From contig NC_134705.1 in NCBI RefSeq assembly GCF_043290135.1, positions 36,521,771 through 36,585,770 of the forward strand: a DNA stretch of 64,000 nt, written 5' to 3'. The notes below the pieces were generated by a model. That model saw only the letters and a program-made list of their open reading frames with translations, was not told the origin of the DNA and searched no databases. The translations under genes were made by a program, and so were the position numbers. Of the stretch, positions 1 through 10,848 are shown in pieces; the stretch's first letter is position 1, and each line of letters begins with the position of its first letter. This DNA is from Rhipicephalus microplus. Its lineage: Eukaryota; Arthropoda; Arachnida; Ixodida; Ixodidae.

Positions 1-453
1 ACAAATGATATTTTAAACATGAAACATTTATAGGTCCTGCTTTGACCTTCAAGTGACCTTGAGCGAAAACCCATAATCTATGTTGTCTGTGAATTCACTT
101 CACCCATCAAAGCCGTTGCTACTTTCACGGCGCGTAATTTTTGTTGGCTATTTCCAATAGCGACGTAGACAAGGCAGATAAAGAGATCTACGACACATTT
201 TACCTGTGGTTCGTTAAATTACAGTGGTTTGGCAAATAAACGCTGTGCAGCCGTAGGCCACTGCATATGCAGCGGTCACGTGGCAGCATTCAGAAGCAGC
301 GGTGCTCTATTCGAGAAATGGTGTCATGATGCGTGCGGGGCACGAACAAGTCATCACCATAGGTCGAAAAAAAAGCGAAGATTTCTCGTGCTCATGTATC
401 AAATACATTTTCTTAGATTCACAAAGCTCACTAGGACTCACGTTAACAAAATT
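1..453. other. Unassigned flank, no gene recognised
   Basis: Short open frames occur on both strands, but none shows a domain, motif or repeat that I recognise. The stretch ends where the hairpin end of composite repeat copy A begins. Confidence 0.5.
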
Positions 454-502
454 TTTAAATGCGAAGCATTTCCTAGCCAATTCCAGTGACTGAGCGTATC
501 CC

Positions 503-531
503 TCATCCATCCATCCATCCATCCATCCATC
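503..531. repeat. ATCC tetranucleotide microsatellite
   Basis: About seven tandem ATCC units lie directly after the GAGCGTATC motif of composite copy A. This is the position occupied by ATCC/ATCG repeats in copy B and by a GATA-type repeat in copy D. Confidence 0.9.
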
Positions 532-1254
532 TAGCGGCTTAGGCTTTTAGCACTCCCGGTCGTTTCGCTAATGGTATCGATACGAAAGTTGGTATGACAT
601 GAGATGACTTTTTGTCGAGCATACGTGATTTGTCATAACATGAAAAACACGATATATGTCATGAATGTCTTGATTTACATTTCATGGTCTCGCTACTCTT
701 GCGGTGGTTTCATTGACATGACTTGTTGCAAAAGATGTGTGGTATCACATGAATGCATGGTGAACACAAGCGACAGACCCTAACATGAAAATCATGACAT
801 GCGTTCATGTAGCAACATGACTACATGCCGCACTCATGATGCGCTTGCGCCCGTTTCACCAGCTTCACACATACCAGATTTGGTTTTACGGGACGTGAAT
901 GGATTTGACATGATGAAACATGATAATCATGTGATGCGAGTAGTGTAACATGAATAAAAGCCACACTCATGATGCGCTCGGGGCCGTTTGGATAGTTTCA
1001 CATGCAGCGAATTTGGTATTACTTGACGCGAACGGGCGACATGAGTAAATGACACAAACAAGATAACCATGACATGCGTGTCATGTAAAAACATGGTTGC
1101 ATGCCACACTCATGATGTGCTCGCGGCCGTTACGTTGGCTTCACATATGCCAAATTCGGTATGACGTCACGTGAATGGATGACGAAGGCATGTGACTGGT
1201 GTAAACATAATAACATTCAGATATGTGTCATGTAAGAACATGACTACATCCCAC

Positions 1255-1560
1255 ACTCAAGGCGCCAATACACGTCGTCGTGACATGGACCGCGTGCGCA
1301 CCGGCGTTCGTTTCGTCGCTTCACGTCGGCGATGCCACGCCAGGCGCTGATCTGCATGCATAAGCTCGCAGCCGCGCACCACGCTGCGTCGCTTCGACGC
1401 ATGCGCGTTTCAGCGTACCCGGCATTCCTCCATCACGAAGACAGGTAGACGCAGTGCAGCCTAGAGAGTGGGTGCGAAATGCAGCTTGTTGCATTTCGTG
1501 CAAGTAGCCGCCGGGCCGTGCTGATGGACGCTGGTCGCGCCGGTCACGCCTGGCGTCACA
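1255..1560 (+). repeat. ~300-bp GC-rich module shared by composite copies A and B, with conserved hairpin
   Basis: The segment starts at the junction 'CACTCAAGGCGCCAATAC' and aligns along its length with 21206-21540. Shared landmarks are GACGCATGCGCGTTT (near 1398), the hairpin built on TGCGAAATGC / GCATTTCG (1473-1498), and GACGCTGGTC. It is more GC-rich than the flanking ~145-bp units, so it may be a separate element captured before the family spread. Confidence 0.65.
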
Positions 1561-1566
1561 GTTCGA

Positions 1567-2700
1567 GTAGAGAGCATTGAGTTTCTCACAATCATACCCA
1601 GAGGGAAACTGACGCTAGTGAGCTGCTGGATGCAAGGGAATGGCGGGATATGTGAGCACCAAACTTGACTCGATTTTGTATACTTCCAAAACGCGTCTGG
1701 CATCACGTTAACATGATTGATTTTTCCCTAAAAGAACACGTATTAAGCTATTCATTTCATGCACATGAAACGTGTTGTATATAACACTAGAACCTCTTAC
1801 GTTGATATACATTTTTACTAAGTGTAAGAAGTTACCAATGGCCACTAAACTTGGCAGGCAGAAGACAATGTGAGCGTTTTATTCCGCCATGTTTATGTCG
1901 TCTGTTTCTTTCCTTCGCAGTTTTGTTGTGCCGTCAAGATGAGTGGACTTTTATTTTAGAATATATTACGTTGGAATGTGATCCGCTCCTAAACGTTTTT
2001 TGAGAAGCTTTATTAACGCAGTCGTATTCACTTTTGAGCCGAAGCTTTGCTCAACAATAGCCAACACAAGCCTCGCAGACACACTGTTATTCCCAGCACT
2101 CCAACGTCCCCCTTTAAGAAATTCGAATTCACGGTAGCGCCACACTTCACTCTAGGTATTTGGAAGAAACCTTGGTATAGACAAATTCCACTGGACGTAT
2201 GTCTATCGTCGCGCATTTGGTTTCGCTTGGTAGGCAAAATATACTCTGTACACGAATGTTCCTGCTGGGTTTTCGATGGTGCATGTGGTGTTCTCAGTCA
2301 AGCAAGGATAAAAAAAAAAGATATGCCGACAAGCTGCGTCGTGCTGGAGGGCATATGCCGACAGCTGCATGTGCTGGAGGGCATCATAAAGGAAGGATAA
2401 GTTTTTTATCGGTGTTTTACTTGACGATGACCATGGCAATAAATAGGGAGTTTTAGCTCGTGCGCTCAGTTGCTTACGTTATCGTGTTACCGCATACCGG
2501 TTTGCGTTTACCGTCTTACTAGAACGAATATCTTTCAACGTTTTAGCTCATCAGACGTAAACGTTTACGTAGGTATGTAAACGCGTATATCTTTACGTTT
2601 TCGCAAACATTAAATGGTGATGCTAACTCCATATACACTGCATTTTACTTACATAAGACTGAATCATCATTGTGGCAAAATCACGAGACGTTCTTTATCA
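1567..2700. other. Unassigned stretch with a short tandem duplication
   Basis: No coding region is recognised. The only structure found is a two-unit tandem repeat of 30-32 bp at 2321-2382. Open frames of 80-117 codons overlap it but have no recognisable domain. Confidence 0.5.
2321..2382. repeat. Two-copy tandem repeat, ~31-bp unit
   Basis: Two adjacent copies both begin ATATGCCGACA and end GTGCTGGAGGGC. The second copy is two bases shorter. It looks like an ordinary slippage duplication. Confidence 0.85.
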
Positions 2701-3094
2701 CGTATAGTATCCTCGTATGCGCAGAAGGGTGAAAGCAAAATTTAACTGCAATACGAGGCATAATCAGCGCTCTCTCGGGAACATTTCCAGCTGTTACTTG
2801 TTAACGAGGACAAGTCCTAAAAAGGTGTTTCTGGCGCTTTTAACAAGAAAAACGAATCTGAAACCGAAATTGTGTCGCTTGCAAAACATCTCCAGTGGCA
2901 TTGAAATCAGTTCTCGTGCCCTCACGTTCGTCAGAGCAGCAGCGAGAAACAACAAAGATGGAAGACGCCGAACGGGGCGCTGGGTCAAGTAAGTGCGGAT
3001 TTCCGTATTTTCGTAAGGATTTTCGTATTTTTCGTAAGCAGTGATGGAAAGATTGCCATAACGCGGTGGTTGGATAACCGCGCGGTGAACATGG

Positions 3095-3415
3095 CATCCA
3101 ACTTCCTAGCTGTTGAAGAAGAAGATTGTGTCTCCCGATGTAGTAAGACAGATGGTGCTGGAAACAATAGATCACTTTCTTCTCACATGCCGCCGCTTCG
3201 CCTCACTGCGCCGAATAATTCTTGAAAGACTGATTGGTATGCTCGGATTGCGAGTCAATACATCCACTCTATTATCGTTTGGAGCCAGTCAGTTGGGTGT
3301 GGGCCACAGTGCTATTCTGTCAGCGCTACATAAATTCATTCAGGCAACCGGAAGGATACGCTGCTAGTGGTACTGCCAGATATATCCAATTCTTTCTTCC
3401 CCTTCCTCATTCTTG
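3095..3415 (+). pseudogene. Non-LTR retrotransposon ORF2 C-terminal fragment
   Basis: The frame at 3113-3364 encodes a piece that looks like the extreme C-terminus of a LINE ORF2. It has 'ETIDHFLLTC', then a basic 'RFASLRR' segment, 'LLSFGAS', and ends near 'ATGRIRC'. In LINE families of arthropods this is the Cys/His zinc-knuckle-like tail after the reverse transcriptase. No RT motif precedes it, so it is a 5'-truncated copy. It lies immediately upstream of the piggyBac exon and may have inserted into an intron or body of that element. The family call is from pattern memory. Clade (Jockey, I or R1-like) is not determined. Confidence 0.6.
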
Positions 3416-3525
3416 TTAATTTGTTTTATATGTTCGGGTTTATCGTATTCTTCTACAATTTTTTCACGTTTCTTCAAAGGAACATTATTATTGTTTCTAT
3501 CTAATTTCTCTTTATTCTTTTTAGC

Positions 3526-4165
3526 AAGCGTTATAAAACATGATCTATCAAGAGGTACAGTGTGGCCAATCCCCCATGTGGGTATGAGCCAAAATCTCCT
3601 AGGAGACAAGACAAGACAAGACGGTGCTTTCATTGAAGTGAAACGACCTGCTGTAGTGCAAGAATACAATCAGAGCATGGAAGGAGTTGACAAGACCGAC
3701 TTTCTTGTGTCACTATACTGCACCAACATTCGTTCTAGAAAATGGACACTTCGCGTTATTGCACACTTCATGAACTTGGCTGTGACGAAGTCCTGGCTGG
3801 AATATCGACGCGATGCTGAGCAACAAGGACTACGCGTGAACGATCAGATGGACCTTCTAGATTTCACGCTGCAAGTTATGGATGCCCTAGCAAAAGCTGG
3901 TGTGACTGTTGCGTCGCGAAAGAGTGGGAGACAGTCTTCTTTTCCGATGCAGCCATTGAAAAAGCTTCAGTGGGGCAATCGAAGGCGAGTGGAAGATGTT
4001 AGGTATGACCAAACCGGTCACTGGCCTGTTGCGAAAGAAGAACAACAGCGCTTCATGCTGGAAGGCTGCAAGGGCAAGCCAAGAATCAAGTGTGAAAAGT
4101 GCAATGTCCACCTCTGCCTCATAAATAGGAGAAACTGCTTCAAAGAGTTTCATGTCCGTCACTGA
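3526..4165 (+). pseudogene. piggyBac-type transposase, C-terminal exon (incomplete)
   Basis: The product would be the C-terminal part of a piggyBac transposase (DDE family, TTAA-specific cut-and-paste) or a domesticated PGBD-like relative. Visible motifs: 'VKRPAVVQEYNQSMEGVDKTD', matching the family block around the third catalytic Asp (YNxxMxGVDxxD); 'RSRKWTLRVIAHFMNLA'; and a C-terminal Cys/His zinc-binding tail with paired Cys ('CEKCNVHLC', 'NCFKEFH') ending just before the stop at 4163-4165. A pyrimidine-rich tract followed by AG just before 3526 is a good candidate splice acceptor. The open frame continues upstream to 3413 but reads as intron-like hydrophobic sequence. The N-terminal domain and first two catalytic Asp residues are not found, so the gene is partial here. 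An AATAAA lies about 60 bp after the stop. Confidence 0.75.
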
Positions 4166-4433
4166 ACATTACACGCGTTGCTAGAAACTATTTTACTGCA
4201 CCAAAGTAGGTGTATAAAATGAAAAATAAACCGTTACGCTAACATTCACTTTTGCCTCGACTGCACCCATTTGACCCTGATGTCCTCATTTGAGGACATG
4301 GTTCTAAACCTAAAGTTAAGCTAACTGCGCAAATTTAAATAAACACCACTGTTTTATGGTGTAAAGAAGCAGAATATCACACCGAAAAAATTGCAGGTGT
4401 GACGAAAAAAATCCAGGGCCGAAAGGGTTTTAA
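4166..4433 (+). mobile_element. piggyBac-type element 3' end with subterminal palindrome and TTAA
   Basis: After the transposase stop there is AATAAA, then a 9-bp palindrome ATGTCCTCA/TGAGGACAT at 4280-4299, then an end of the form ..CCAGGGCCGAAAGGG at 4413-4427. TTAA follows at 4430-4433, two bases further out. GGG ends and TTAA targets are typical of piggyBac elements. The matching CCC-starting left terminus was not found upstream, so left-end loss or a distant left end is likely. Confidence 0.55.
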
Positions 4434-6410
4434 GTAAATGCAATCCAGTGAGACGTTTTCAGCGGAAGAGATGACGAACACATGTTTTTTTTTTTAACTT
4501 TTGGTGAGAGATCCGGGGGAGGGTGCAAGGAAAGCACCTCGTTCACCAGTAACTGACAACTCTAAATAATAAATAGAGAGTTTGAGAACTGGGGGACCAA
4601 GACACTGGGTACCCAAGCTGCGTTGCGTAGGTTGCTTTTGCGCTCGCAGAATCGGAAAAGTGAGAACTGGGTCAAACGCAGGTTGCATTGCGTCAAACGC
4701 AAGGAGCGCGACCCGTGGCCAAATTAAAAATTATGCGAGACGCGGGCCACATGGCTCTGTGACTTCGTCTCGCATGAGACCTAAGACGCCTGGAAGCCTC
4801 ACGCTAGTTTTCAAATTTTGGGCCTCGTGTCCGCACGAACGCAAGACGCCTAGACTGGCTTGTGTTCTGTGCATGCGCCTTGGCGCGTTGCAAGATTCTT
4901 GGGATTCCAAGCTCAATGGGGCCCCAATTCACAAACATTCTATTAAGCTGACATGTGAACGCTAGTGCATCAAAGGATGCGTGCCTAGATGTGACTGAAC
5001 GCAAGCCGAGATAAGGCTGGTAGTAATGCTCAAGTTGAGCAATTAACACTATAGGCAGGCACAGAACTATGCAGCTCACTCAGACTAACTCGAAAAGCGT
5101 ATATCTTGCTTAGTGTTCACTCGGACTCACGCTCACCACAGTTTTTCTGAAGTGTACTCCCTTTTACTCAGACTGGCTAAAATTTATTGCAGCCGGATTC
5201 ACTTGGACTCAAACTTGCCAAATCATTACTCAATAGGAGTAACTCGGACAGTGCTGCGCAGTTGCCACTCCCGAATTGGAAAGATTCCGGAATAATTCCT
5301 TCTTTTTGTGACCCCGGAATGGAATGAGGAAAACGCTTGGAGGAATGGAAGGAGAATGAAATCAAGCACATTTTGCTTTGAATGGATTGAGAATGGCATT
5401 TTTTCTTTTGCCAAAATATAGCACATTTTCGTCTACGTGCTGTTCTTCCGACTTCAAACGCTAGTAAATCAGAGCCTGGAATTTACCAATAAAACAACAT
5501 TTTTAAAATGGCTTCGCTGATTACAAGCACAACCCATTAAAAAGCAATGATATTATACTGCAAGTTTGTTCTTACATTCAGTGTGCTCCTCTGAAGTTTC
5601 TCACTTTCTCGCATAACCACAGTGGAGCGTAACTAAGGCAGCAGCATGCCCTCTCCCCCCCTAATTCCTTGCTAATCTTTTTTTTTTTACTTTCGATAGC
5701 ACCCAAGCCCCAGTATCAGCAGTCCACTGTCTTCACACCTTAAATGTCTTTGGGCTAGCTTTTTTTACCGTCAGCCGACTCGGACGCATGTGCTCTAAGT
5801 GATTGTAGGAACGAATAGAAGAGAAAAGTGCTACCCGTAACTGTGTCTTCTTAAGAGGTCACCTCAACTGGTGGGCACGAGGATGGGGTAAAGAGGATAA
5901 GAGGTATGAGAAGGGAAAGACAGGAAAAAAGAAAAAAAAAAGAAAAAAAAAGAAAAAGGGCACATATGATCCACCTTCCCCAGCGCTCACCCAAACCACC
6001 GCAACACACAACTGTCTGAAAAAGCGCTAAAGATCGCGAGTAGAAGGTCCGCCGAGTTAGAAGAGCTACATATAACGGGCTTCAGGGAGCGTGTTAAGTG
6101 TTATGAGCGCGGAAAAAACGCTTTTGTAAATTATGATGAGTTATAAAGGGTCACTATAACAATTTTTGAACAAAAATGAGATTATGGTATCATGGCACGT
6201 AATATCGTAAGGCGACCTCAGAACTCAAGTAGCAAATTGGCATAAACCAAAGCAAATAACTTTATTTTGCCGAAAACCAGCAACAGTAGCCGTGGCGGCT
6301 ATAGCGAGTCTCGCCGCCGTTGTGATTGGTGAAGCTCCATGAAGTCACACTCTGGAAAGGGAGGACAGCTGAGTGCGCTTTTCAGCAGTCAATGCCCTGT
6401 TATCTGTCGA
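4434..6410. other. Unassigned stretch, no gene recognised
   Basis: A 127-codon open frame (4582-4965) and several shorter ones show no recognisable domain. The region 5100-5400 is rich in ACTCGGACTC-like and GGAATGGAATG-like words. An A-rich tract sits at about 5930-5957. I see no RNA gene or mobile element that I can support. Confidence 0.45.
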
Positions 6411-6645
6411 AATCGGTTAGTTGCTGTAAGTATGGTGAACTGTGAAAGTCGGACAGATTTCGCTGTATGTATGTACAGTATGGTCCACGCTTGGAGGGAA
6501 CACGGCAACGCGTGGCTCGCGGCCCACGTGGTGCAAACTGGCGGTGAGATTTGTAAACGCGGCGCATGCGCATAGACGCAAAAGGGTGGGGCTCGACGCC
6601 TTTCGTCTGCTGCTTCCCGCCCTGGCGCTTTCCGTGTGCTGGATA
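6411..6645 (+). repeat. Unclassified interspersed repeat, forward member of an inverted pair
   Basis: This segment aligns, with many substitutions, to the reverse complement of about 7630-7885. Shared landmarks in order are TCGGTT..GCTGTA, TGTACAGTA, GTCCACG, GGGAACACG, GCGAGATTT-like TATAAA/TGTAAAC, GCGCATGC and CTTCCCGCCCT. It carries open frames on both strands, but their similarity to the partner follows from the DNA similarity. No domain is recognised. Confidence 0.6.
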
Positions 6646-7629
6646 CCACGTTTACTTTTCCGCAGTGCTATTCATGTCTCCGCTACTCTCCTTGAACCTT
6701 CCTGGGTAATAAGCGTGCAGAAAAAAAATGTCCTTTGATTGTTGTTGTGCTTTCTCGGCAGCGGTGTAGCAATTCCATCCACGGCCACAGCAGCCCAATT
6801 CAGATTACAGGTGACATGAAAAAAAAAAAAGCCATGTGCCTATAATATTTACGAAAACGTTAAAAAATGCGTGTTTGAAAATACATCAATGTATCCCACC
6901 ACGGCGTGACAGAACAGTATATAGTTATTGTGTATTGCATTACCCAGCTAATTTTTAACTCGCGTTACATTTCGTTTTCTTCGTTGACCACGCCAGAAGC
7001 ACCTTATTTGAAATATGCATTAGCGCTCACTTTTCTAAAAATCATTACGTTTCACCAATAAGCGCGCTGAAAACGGTGTACATAAAAAACGACGGAGTAA
7101 ACAAAGAATTTCTTTTCCTCTAACTTTTGTGGCAGACAGGTCGAGTGAAGTCGGATCTGTAGCCTCGAAACACTTCAGTAATGCAAATGTAATAAAACAC
7201 ATCTGTGTCCTGTGAAACACAAAATGACAAGCAGATTTGTGTAAGCAAAATAGGACAATGCATGACAGAACTAGGCACTGAAAAAAAATACATTCGTAAT
7301 GCTCATGATTGCGCTGGTAACGAGAAAGCGGCAATTTCGCAATGGCAGTGACAGCATGCTGACTTTATCCTTTTGTGTACTGCTCGACTATTCGAAGCCT
7401 TTAGTGCTGAGGTATTCTAGCCATGCCTCTTCTAAGAACTAGCTCGCCGAAAATACAATCAGCGAATAAATACGCCTCTAGCTATGGAATTCTTTGAAAG
7501 GGATAACGAAGCCTACCACTTGCGTAGCCTGGTGTTTATGCCCACCAAAATATAATCGTAAGCTTTCCAAACTCAAATTGAACCAGCCAGTCACTTTGGA
7601 TAACAGACATGGAAATCGATGGTCGATAA
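6646..7629. other. Spacer between inverted repeat copies, AT-rich
   Basis: No gene or element is recognised. A minus-strand open frame of 99 codons (7035-7334) has no domain that I can name. Confidence 0.45.
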
Positions 7630-7885
7630 AGCGAGCACAGCAATCTTGTCGCTAGCACGCACCGAGCGAAGGGCGGGGAAGTAGCAGATGACTAGGGCGA
7701 GTACCGCCCTTGTGATTCTGCATGCATGCTCCGCATTTATAAATCTCGCCGTCAGTTGGCGCCGCGCGGACCACCGGCAACGCGCTCGCGTGTTCCCCAT
7801 AACAGTGGACAGTACTGTACACAGTCGTTCTTTATGAAAGGGACAATGCGAGCGCGTGGCCTGCGATCTGCTGTGGCTGCCTACA
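7630..7885 (-). repeat. Unclassified interspersed repeat, reverse member of an inverted pair
   Basis: Read on the minus strand this is the partner of 6411-6645. It contains GAGATTTATAAATGCGG, where the other copy has GAGATTTGTAAACGCGG, so a TATA-box-like word may be part of the family. Both copies are degenerate. Confidence 0.6.
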
Positions 7886-8240
7886 GCACCATCAACCGAC
7901 AAGTGAAGAAAGCACGTTTGCTTTTGGCGTAATCTATGGCCAAGCAAGATAGCGCGTCATGGCCGACGGATAAGCGTTGCTAGATTACATTCCCTCACTG
8001 GGGCTCTTCGATTTTCGACTTCTGGCTACCCGCCGGCTGCCTAAGCCAGCCAGAGTGCGCTCGTTTTTCTCGGGCTGCTCCGCCCCCCCCCCCCCCCCCA
8101 CTGTGCACTTCCGGTTGGCGTTTGTTTTTCTCGGGGTGGACGGTTCTGGCGACCCGCGGGGAGCCCAAGGGTCGCCAGAGGCTTCCAAGACAATTTAGTA
8201 TTGGAGGCTTTCTGGAAGTCACAAGAGTGGAAGCTTGGGC
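7886..8240. other. Unassigned stretch with a poly-C run
   Basis: An uninterrupted C run of about 17 lies near 8083-8099. Open frames of 70-140 codons cross it on both strands but are low complexity and have no recognisable domain. Confidence 0.5.
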
Positions 8241-9340
8241 TAGTTGGTGCGTAGTCATATTTGCAAGATGTTTCAGCGCGCGAACAAAGGAAAAAGGACA
8301 GGGTAGACAGAAAGAGTGCCGACTTCCAACTAACTTTATATCACAGAGTGGCAAGAACATATACTGCTGAAAAGGATGAAAACAGAGCATGAAGGTAAGA
8401 TGCAAGCCTATTCTACACATCAGTAACAAAACACGTGTGACGGGTCCTCTATTGCCTCAAGGCGCAGCCAGGTAATCACGTTCAGCCTGTGATAAAGCAA
8501 TCGATGATGTGCTTACACATTTATCTCCTAGCAAGTGTATTTTTTCGGCGTCGATAACTTCTCGGGTAAGCTGGTCCCTGTGCCTTGCCAATATTGAGCA
8601 CTAATCAAAGAGAGGGGCGCACCCACAATCTTGGCAATGAATGCCAAGATGCCCTTGTACCACATTGTGCACATTGTTTCGGTGTTCGCGGAGGCGGTCA
8701 TTTATGCACCTGCCAGTTTGCCCGACATAGATGCACCCACACGTCAGTGGAATCAAGTGTACGACTCCCACTGCGCATGGGACGTAGCGTGTCCTGTGCG
8801 TGACAGAGCACGAGGCAGAATTTGCACGAGGTGCATTGACCCGTTTGCAAAGCCTCTGCAATTATTCCGGTGCAGAAGAAACCACAAGAACGTTGGCGTC
8901 TCGAGCAATCTTTTTTAGCCTGTGTGAGACGTCGTGCACGTAAAGCAGTACGGTAGGCCGGCTCTTTCTGACACTGTTTCGGTTATCCGGTTTGTCGCCT
9001 CGCTTCAAGACAGTGACCAGCTTTTCCGCCACCGAAACGAGAACATTCGCGGAATAACCAGCTTTGGTGAGACGCGCCACTTGTAAGGCAAAGCTGCGGT
9101 GTACCATGGGGGGGCAGGACTTCTTTAAGGCATTCACAAGGCAGAGGTTAGCAATGCCACGCTTGACCAATTTAGACTGAGCTGAGCTGAAAGGCAGAAG
9201 TGGCTTGCCGCTTCTTGGTTCATACATCCAGCAAACATGTCGGGATTCTAGCAAAAGCTTCAAATCTAGAAACTTCAGGTTGTTATTAGTGGGTCACGAA
9301 TCACCCACTGAATCAGTGTTTGATTCAGCCGCTTGTGCAA
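8241..9340 (-). pseudogene. Penelope-like retroelement, connector plus GIY-YIG endonuclease, decayed
   Basis: On the minus strand a frame runs from about 9300 down to a stop at 8457-8459. In order it shows 'LKFLDLKLLLESRHVCW', a Ser/Lys-rich 'AQSKLVKRGIANLCL' block, and 'SHRLKKIARDANV'. Then comes a GIY-YIG-type core 'CGCIYVGQTGRCINDRLREH', as in Penelope-like elements, and a C-terminal 'GDKCVSTSSIAL' segment. The reverse transcriptase expected upstream is absent or broken: the frame shifts near 9300. Two in-frame stops interrupt the rest, TAA at 8862-8864 and a TAG near 8598. After the final stop, a minus-strand stretch around 8270-8340 (AGTTGGAAGTCGGCACT) looks like the element's 3' tail. 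The protein would prime reverse transcription at nicked DNA, but this copy cannot encode it. Confidence 0.8.
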
Positions 9341-9870
9341 GTGTGGGTTCTTGTACTCGATGTTATGCCATCTCTGTAACTTGCTCTGCGATGTTGACAT
9401 ACCTAAAAGTGCAAACGTCTTTGCATGCAAGTGTCCTAAAAACAAGTAAAAATGTCGCTAGACAGAAGGTTGCTGAAGTCGGATTTTAAAACCATTTTGT
9501 TCTCTCCTCCCAGACTTGGAGGCCGGCTCCCAAAGCAATGAGGATCAGTGACCAGAGCAGGAATACTGCCGGGTACTGCTGCTGGACTCAGTATGCTCAA
9601 GTGCTGCATTGAGGCCAGAATCCGCTTTTGCGAGCTTTTTCTCATTCTGCTTATAATGTAGTATTCTATTTGACAGGAAACTGCTGTGCAACATCCTTTG
9701 CTAACATTTGAAAATGTAAAATAAATCCATGAATTGCCAGAGCAAACCTGCTCCGATTGAGACTTATAACTTACATTGAATAAAAAAAATGCAAATAGAG
9801 TTTGTAGTGCTGGATTGTTTTGCTTCCACGTATCCTTAAACAAGCAAAATCTGTACTCTCAAGTCATCTG
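9341..9870. other. Unassigned stretch upstream of the Penelope fragment
   Basis: Minus-strand open frame 9436-9843 has no domain I recognise. The segment may contain the missing upstream part of the Penelope element, too diverged to see by eye. Confidence 0.4.
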
Positions 9871-10806
9871 TAAGCACAGTTACACCGCAGTATTGTCTGT
9901 CATCAGAGGTGAAAACAAAGTAGAACCCAACTCTAATTCTGGAGTGCTGGGTGTACTTTTCGCTGTGCAATAACTAATTTCTAGCAGGTTCATAATCGTT
10001 GAATTTAAATGCTTTTTGTAGGAATAGAGACAAGGCAAACTTGTAACACAAATTCCAGTAGAAATGGTGGTAAAACAACATTCATTATTCATACATGGCT
10101 ATAAAAATGGCAGCAGAATCTTGAGCAAAAGGGACTATAATTATTCACACTCAATACAACTCAAATCTGCATGAGGGATAAACGTAAAAAGAACTTGTAC
10201 AGTAATTGCCCTAAAGATAAGGGAATACCAATATATACAGATTAGTTATGATTGTGAATTGAGAGTATAAAGTTTTTTAAGTGACGAATTACACCTATTT
10301 AGTGTATAGTGGTACTGCGTTCCGAAAATGTGTGGCAACCAATACAGTAGTGTGTTTGCCGCAGTTAGTGTATGTTTATGGTAGTAAAAAATTATTGTTA
10401 GAGGCGAAAATGGTGAAATCGGCGTTTACCAATTGAAATTTACGCTAGACATTGGCTGTTACCGAACCGTTAAGGCACATAAATACAAGAATCCACAGTT
10501 TACATTTGAGTAAATACACATGGTTAGTACACTATGTTGCGGAAAAAATGCGGACATGCTGGTGAATAAGAGTGCTAAATGTCAGGATGCGAATGGCTTG
10601 GTTTTGAAGGCGTTGAAGTGGGAGGATATGAGACGGATGAATTACGTAATATGTCTTCGCCCATGACGTGATGAAGTACGCATCCTGACTGTGGATAAAG
10701 GCGTAGTATAAGCAAAGTTGAAGAATGGTCGTGCTTTATATAATTTTCACATAACAGGCGTTTTCCTCAGCCATTACCATTACACAGTACCATTACACAG
10801 TACAAT

Positions 10807-10848
10807 TAAAGTACCACTATCACAGTGAAATGTGATAATGGTACTTTA
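10807..10848. repeat. Hairpin: 18-bp stem with one mismatch, 6-nt loop
   Basis: TAAAGTACCACTATCACA is followed by GTGAAA and then TGTGATAATGGTACTTTA. One C/T mismatch lies in the stem. The 5' arm is preceded by a run of imperfect CAGTACCATTACA direct repeats (about 10780-10806), so it may be a slippage or inversion product. Confidence 0.8.

Larger units (their letters stand above)
454..1566 (+). repeat. Composite repeat, copy A (hairpin end, ATCC microsatellite, ~145-bp units)
   Basis: The hairpin AAATGCGAAGCATTT lies at 457-471. A ~30-bp conserved stretch ending GAGCGTATC follows, then an ATCC microsatellite (about 503-531), a conserved head with a GGTATGACATGA-type start, and at least three diverged ~130-145-bp units. 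The units are anchored on 'CCGTTT..(G)CTAGCTTCACATATACC' near 848, 978 and 1123. From about 1255 to 1560 a ~300-bp GC-rich module follows that is also present in copy B. The conserved tail seen in copies B, C and D is missing, so this copy is truncated or changes into other DNA after 1566. The open frames inside look like chance products of the repeats. The same architecture recurs at 20.2, 27.9 and 37.8 kb. Confidence 0.8.

Noticed and set aside
4582..4965. 127-codon open frame as a gene
   Set aside because: No recognisable domain, start context or splice signal; composition fits a chance frame in moderately GC-rich DNA.
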